Shown here: positions 61,038-64,000 of the stretch, in pieces
Layout of the letters: each line of letters starts with the position of its first letter
Position numbering within the stretch: the stretch's first letter is position 1
Assembly: GCA_023430545.1 (NCBI GenBank)
Contig: JAEZAF010000087.1
Span: forward strand, 9,180 to 73,179
Direction of reading: 5' to 3'
Length of the DNA: 64,000 nt
Source of the DNA: Chloroflexota bacterium
Lineage (GTDB): Bacteria > Chloroflexota > Anaerolineae > Aggregatilineales > Phototrophicaceae
Notes under the pieces: model-generated
What the model was told of the DNA's origin: nothing
The model's database searches: none
What the model saw: only the letters and a program-made list of their open reading frames with translations
Position numbers and translations under genes: made by a program

Positions 61038-62546
61038 TTATTCGTCGGCTGGGTATTCACCGACCAGTTCCACGGCGTCGATTTCATTCCAGTTTGCGAT
61101 CTCGGTCTGATCGAGATAGATGATGACACCGTTGACCGGCACCTCCACATCTTCGATGTCCAGCGTGAAGATACCGGGGCATGGTGTATTCCCCAGAGGG
61201 TCAGCACTGTCTTCCAGTTCGATGATCTCACCCGTTTCCGTGACCAGCTCCACTGCGACGATCGAGCCGGGATTATAGGTCTGGTAAATATTGATCTCCC
61301 ACGGGATCACCGCTTCATCGAAGACCAGTTCAAGCATCTCTTCGGTATCGCCGCCTGCTGCCGTCCATGCCTTGTCATTGTCACCGCATGTATCGACATC
61401 AGGCGAACCCGTTGCCTGCATGAAGCTGTAACCTTCTTCGCCATACTGACTGCTTCCAGTGGCTTCAGACGCCCACTGACGGGTTTCTCTCTCATGCAGA
61501 TCAGTCGTCGGTTCACCTACCAGTTCTACCGCGTCGATCTCATTCCAGTTCGCGATTTCGCTCTGGTCAAGGTGGATGATCACACCCGTGACCGCTTCGT
61601 CCACACCCTCAATCTCAAAGCTGAAGATACCGGGGCATGGTGTATTCCCCAGAGGGTCAGCACTGTCTTCCAGTTCGATAATGTCACCGGTTTCGCTCAC
61701 CAGGTCCACCGCGACGATTGAACCGGGGTTATAGGTCTGGTAGATGTTGACCTCGGTTGGGATCACCGGATACCGGAATTCCAACACAAGTTCTTCAACG
61801 CTGTTGCTTTGTGCCGATGCCCACGCAGTCACATAATCACCACATTCCTCGGTATCCGGCTCACCCGCAGCCTGGGCGAATGACCAGCCTTCTTCACCGT
61901 ACTGACTGGAACCACTGACTTCCATGGCCCACTGACTCAGAAGACCGTCCTCATCGAGATCCTCGACGGCCACTTTATCCGACGCAGTCTGACCGTCGAA
62001 GATCACGGCGTTCACCAGATGATCGGTCAGATCCATGTAATACTCGATATTGCTGTCGAAGTCCGCCCCATATCTAAAGATCATCAGGACGGTACCCGTC
62101 TCAAATTCAAGCGCGATTAACTGTGCGACCATGTCATTGGGTTCGATGATCACGGCTGACAGACCAGAGAGATCTGAGGTTGCATAGGCTGTAACCTCAT
62201 CTGTCAGTTCCACATCTTCAGATGTCAGCACAGCTTCAATCGCTTCATCAGGCGTGGCATCTTCGTTCAGGCCGACGTCAGCGAATATCGAAGGTGTGAA
62301 TACAGCCAGCGCGAGATAACCATCGGGGATCGGTTCTTCAGCTTCGACAGCGGGCAGGGCATCCTGATGGGTGACGATTACGATATCATCTTCGAGTGCT
62401 ACCCAGTCCGCCGGGTGATAAAGCGTGAGGCGTCCGTCCTCAGAGGTAAATTGCTCAGTCAGCGCGGGTAAATCTTCCTGAGCAAATCCCGGTATGACAG
62501 AGAACACAAGTAAAAATAAGGCTGAAACAAAAGCGAAAGGTTTCAT
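61038..62546 (-). CDS. Secreted protein with two tandem C-terminal repeat domains
   Basis: A 502-residue exported protein, family not recognised. Signal peptide (MKPFAFVSALFLLVFSVIPGFAQE), then a ~180-residue N-terminal domain (LTLYHPADWVALEDDIVIVTHQ, MDLTDHLVNAVIFDG), then two ~150-residue repeats. Each repeat has GSSQYGEEG, a CGD cysteine, INIYQTYNPGSIVAV or VNIYQTYNPGSIVAV, ELEDSADPLGNTPCPGIF and EIANWNEIDAVELVGE. Two cysteines per repeat may form a disulphide; the fold looks like a discoidin/carbohydrate-binding beta-sandwich. GGAGG (62552-62556) supports the ATG at 62546 over a TTG one codon earlier. Confidence 0.82.
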   Translation of the reverse strand: MKPFAFVSALFLLVFSVIPGFAQEDLPALTEQFTSEDGRLTLYHPADWVALEDDIVIVTHQDALPAVEAEEPIPDGYLALAVFTPSIFADVGLNEDATPDEAIEAVLTSEDVELTDEVTAYATSDLSGLSAVIIEPNDMVAQLIALEFETGTVLMIFRYGADFDSNIEYYMDLTDHLVNAVIFDGQTASDKVAVEDLDEDGLLSQWAMEVSGSSQYGEEGWSFAQAAGEPDTEECGDYVTAWASAQSNSVEELVLEFRYPVIPTEVNIYQTYNPGSIVAVDLVSETGDIIELEDSADPLGNTPCPGIFSFEIEGVDEAVTGVIIHLDQSEIANWNEIDAVELVGEPTTDLHERETRQWASEATGSSQYGEEGYSFMQATGSPDVDTCGDNDKAWTAAGGDTEEMLELVFDEAVIPWEINIYQTYNPGSIVAVELVTETGEIIELEDSADPLGNTPCPGIFTLDIEDVEVPVNGVIIYLDQTEIANWNEIDAVELVGEYPADE

Positions 62547-62801
62547 CAATCCCTCCTTAAGGATACTTTATAACCTTAGGGGGTTTCTATGGGTTGATCA
62601 ACGCCTCATTATTCGGGGTTTATTCAGGCGAAACTGCTGCCTATGGAATGTAGGATCTTTACAGGCAGAAGCAAGTCTCATTCCCCGCAATATGATATGG
62701 ACAAGACCCTTAAGGCCTTTGAACGGTGTCTCTAGTGTTACTCATCCTCAGCCTTTATGATGGGTGAGAGTAAAGCCCCATAGTGAGCAGGTGGTTGTGA
62801 T

Positions 62802-63554
62802 ATGTCCAAACGCAGAACATCTCCCGTCAGAATTGAGCCAGTGAAAACCCACATGTGCGATCTGAATCTGCGTTTGTCGATTCTGCATCAGGTCCCGTTT
62901 TTCGTGCATCTGTCCCATGAACGGGTCGCTGAGATCAATCAGTTGTTTCATGAATACGGCTACGAAGCTGGAGAGAATATCTACTTCAGTGGAGATCGGG
63001 CCGCCCACCTGTACATCGTCGCCAGCGGACAGGTGAAGCTGCTGCGGCATAGCGTTACCGGGCAGGATGTGATGGTCGATGTGCTTTCTGCAGGCGATTT
63101 CTTTGGCACATTCTCCGCCCTGGAAGAAGCTGATTACGTCGATACTGCACAGGCACAAATTCCGGTCTGCGTCCTCCGAATTCCGGTTGAGGATTTTCGC
63201 AGTCTGTTGATACATGATCCACAGGCGGCGCTGAAAGTGCTCGACATCACGAGCAGACGGTTACAGGATGCGTATGAAATGCTGCGTCAGTTGAGCGCCC
63301 ATTCGGTTGAAAAGCGCATCGCCTATGTACTGCTCAAACTGGCCGACAAATTAGGCGAGGCCAGCGAGGAAGGCCTGCTGATCCAGATGCCGCTTAACCG
63401 TGATGACATCGCCCAGATGACCGGTACCACTTCGGAAACCGCCAGCCGCGTCATGAGTCAGTTCCAGAAAGACGGCCTGATCCAAAGCGGCAGACAATGG
63501 GTTGCGATTGTCGATCAGGAACAACTGGCCCGTACTGCGGCGGCTGAGGGCTAA
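62802..63554 (+). CDS. Crp/Fnr-family transcriptional regulator
   Basis: A 250-residue regulator with a cyclic-nucleotide-binding-type sensor domain (about 33-150; FHEYGYEAGENIYFSGDRAAHLYIVASGQVKLLR) and a Crp-type winged helix (about 175-245; VEKRIAYVLLKLADKLG, MTGTTSETASRVMSQFQKDGLI). The N-terminus has only one Cys (Cys19), so an FNR-type iron-sulphur cluster is not supported. The typical cAMP-contact residues are not clear; it may sense nitric oxide, redox or another ligand. The 252-bp gap upstream is divergent from the secreted-protein gene. Confidence 0.9.
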   Translation: MSKRRTSPVRIEPVKTHMCDLNLRLSILHQVPFFVHLSHERVAEINQLFHEYGYEAGENIYFSGDRAAHLYIVASGQVKLLRHSVTGQDVMVDVLSAGDFFGTFSALEEADYVDTAQAQIPVCVLRIPVEDFRSLLIHDPQAALKVLDITSRRLQDAYEMLRQLSAHSVEKRIAYVLLKLADKLGEASEEGLLIQMPLNRDDIAQMTGTTSETASRVMSQFQKDGLIQSGRQWVAIVDQEQLARTAAAEG

Positions 63555-63565
63555 CGCCGACTGTC

Positions 63566-63834
63566 TGCTGCAGCAGTTTGCAGCACAATAGTGCAGCAAT
63601 TGCTGCGTTATGCCGAAGGGTCAGGTTCAAAATCAGCTTGTTGCTGCTGCAGCAGCAGCACAAAAATTTTTGTGCTGCAAGTAGCAACCTGCGTTGCTGC
63701 AAGTAGCAAGTTACATTGCTGCAACTGCTCCATTTCCGCGATCAATCCAAAAAGCAATGTTAAGGTGCAGGTTTAAGTGCAGGACTATCTAATCATAGTA
63801 CGGATGTTCGATCTGTGCGGTTAGAGTTTTCAAA
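63566..63834 (-). repeat. CAG/CTG-hairpin element, copy C
   Basis: Reading the minus strand: TTTGAAAACTCTAACC (63819-63834, identical to copy A over all 16 bases); GAACATCCGTACTATGAT (63792-63809); CCTGCACCTTAACATT (63756-63771); repeated GTTGCTAC/TTGCAGCA units; a hairpin GCAGCAC-AAAAATTTTT-GTGCTGC (about 63655-63680) running into CTG/CAG units; core TTTGAACCTGA (63621-63631) with CCCTTCGGC; then the palindrome GCAGCAATTGCTGC and more CAG units to 63566. It points at the 3' end of the Crp/Fnr gene, stopping about 12 bp from its stop codon. Confidence 0.7.
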
Positions 63835-63952
63835 TAATGCGAAAGTATCCAGAGGCTATCTGAAAAGTCGGTCATGGTTGGCCGTAAGAATCCGGCCTCT
63901 ACATGCTGTGTGTTGGGTGTGACGCATATATGCAGCGTATATGTATGAAGCC

Positions 63953-63985
63953 TGTAGGGACACGGTGATACCGCAAGTCTGTCCT
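63953..63985. repeat. GTAGGGACA-type repeat fragment near the window end
   Basis: TGTAGGGACACGGT, GAT, ACCG, then GTCTGTCC: a partial inverted repeat with the same TGTAGGGACA head as at 21333 and 55607. Apart from this and element C, the stretch 63555-64000 shows only a weakly repeated GCATATATG/GCGTATATG pair near 63924-63942 and no gene. Confidence 0.35.
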
Positions 63986-64000
63986 GTATCAAAAATGATT

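Noticed and set aside
62593..62602. GTTGATCAAC palindrome as a Crp/Fnr site
   Set aside because: It lacks the 4-base spacer of TTGAT-N4-ATCAA sites and is too short to be significant.
63617..63640. GGTTCAAA on the plus strand of element C resembling a tRNA T-loop
   Set aside because: No paired T-stem, acceptor stem or anticodon arm can be built in any of the three copies.
63641..63730. Repeated GTTGCTGCAAGTAGCAA-like units as a possible CRISPR array
   Set aside because: Units are irregular and nearly contiguous with no unique spacers, and no cas genes are present.
63591..63776. Cys- and Ser-rich open frames through element C (also in A and B)
   Set aside because: CAG/CTG arrays give poly-Cys, poly-Leu or poly-Ala in every frame. 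Starts are not conserved among the copies, so I do not call genes.
63789..63992. 67-codon minus-strand frame at the window end
   Set aside because: It overlaps the conserved upstream boxes of element C and a palindromic repeat; no protein family and no ribosome-binding site.

Overview
The window looks like a chromosomal segment of a moderately GC-rich bacterium, most consistent with the phylum Chloroflexota (Anaerolineae-type). This placement is an inference: no rRNA gene is present. It rests on the gene mix: an rpsP-khpA-rimM translation cluster, DNA topoisomerase I with an N-terminal zinc-ribbon extension, many secreted solute-binding proteins with Thr/Pro-rich linkers, a large BTAD/NB-ARC/TPR regulator, a ScyD-type beta-propeller, and muropeptide salvage genes of the Gram-positive NamZ/NagZ type. 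No tRNA, rRNA, CRISPR array, complete insertion sequence or prophage was seen.

Layout. 1-7.5 kb: housekeeping block (S16, KH protein, RimM, quinone oxidoreductase, DprA, mannose-1-phosphate guanylyltransferase, TopA). 7.6-12.1 kb: membrane protein of unknown function, GreA, and a secreted solute-binding/SH3/CARDB protein. 12.3-16.6 kb: Gfo/Idh/MocA dehydrogenase plus a sugar ABC importer (binding protein, permease, single-cassette ATPase). 16.7-21.1 kb, minus strand: periplasmic oxidation cluster (sorbosone/glucose dehydrogenase-type propeller, a frameshifted second propeller, ScyD-type propeller, lipoprotein cytochrome c). 21.4-23.8 kb: WYL regulator, hydrolase, small unknown protein. 24.3-34.3 kb, minus strand: muropeptide/oligopeptide salvage locus (NamZ, NagZ-type GH3, GntR/HutC regulator, Opp-type importer) with a dre-like operator in front of the binding-protein gene. 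34.8-39.4 kb: helical-repeat protein and a TraG/VirD4-like ATPase, plus an unknown helical protein. 39.5-45 kb: GH78 rhamnosidase, divergent GH43, TetR regulator and hydrolase. 45.3-48.1 kb: three stand-alone receiver domains around one membrane histidine kinase. 48.2-55 kb: two secreted solute-binding proteins (one a tandem double protein) and an OmpR-type two-component system. 55.7-60.7 kb: SARP/AfsR-like regulator with a StyA/StyB-type flavin monooxygenase pair. 61-63.6 kb: secreted protein with two tandem C-terminal repeats and a Crp/Fnr regulator.

Three things stand out. (1) Three dispersed copies (about 23.9-24.3, 55.35-55.58 and 63.57-63.83 kb) of an unidentified intergenic element. 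Each has a strongly conserved upstream module (TTTGAAAAYTCKAACC, then GAACATYYGTRYTAYRAT, then CCWGCACCTTMAC) followed by long CAG/CTG-type hairpins and a TTTGAACCTGA core. All three point tail-to-tail at the 3' end of a neighbouring gene, as an independent transcription unit (small RNA or tiny gene) would. (2) Two matching 18-bp sites (GATTACNGAGTCGTAATC) lie upstream of the kinase/response-regulator operon and upstream of the tandem solute-binding protein gene, and look like one small regulon. (3) Three direct repeats of TTGAC with exact 11-bp period lie on the styA promoter beside the SARP-like regulator gene, the spacing expected of SARP binding sites.
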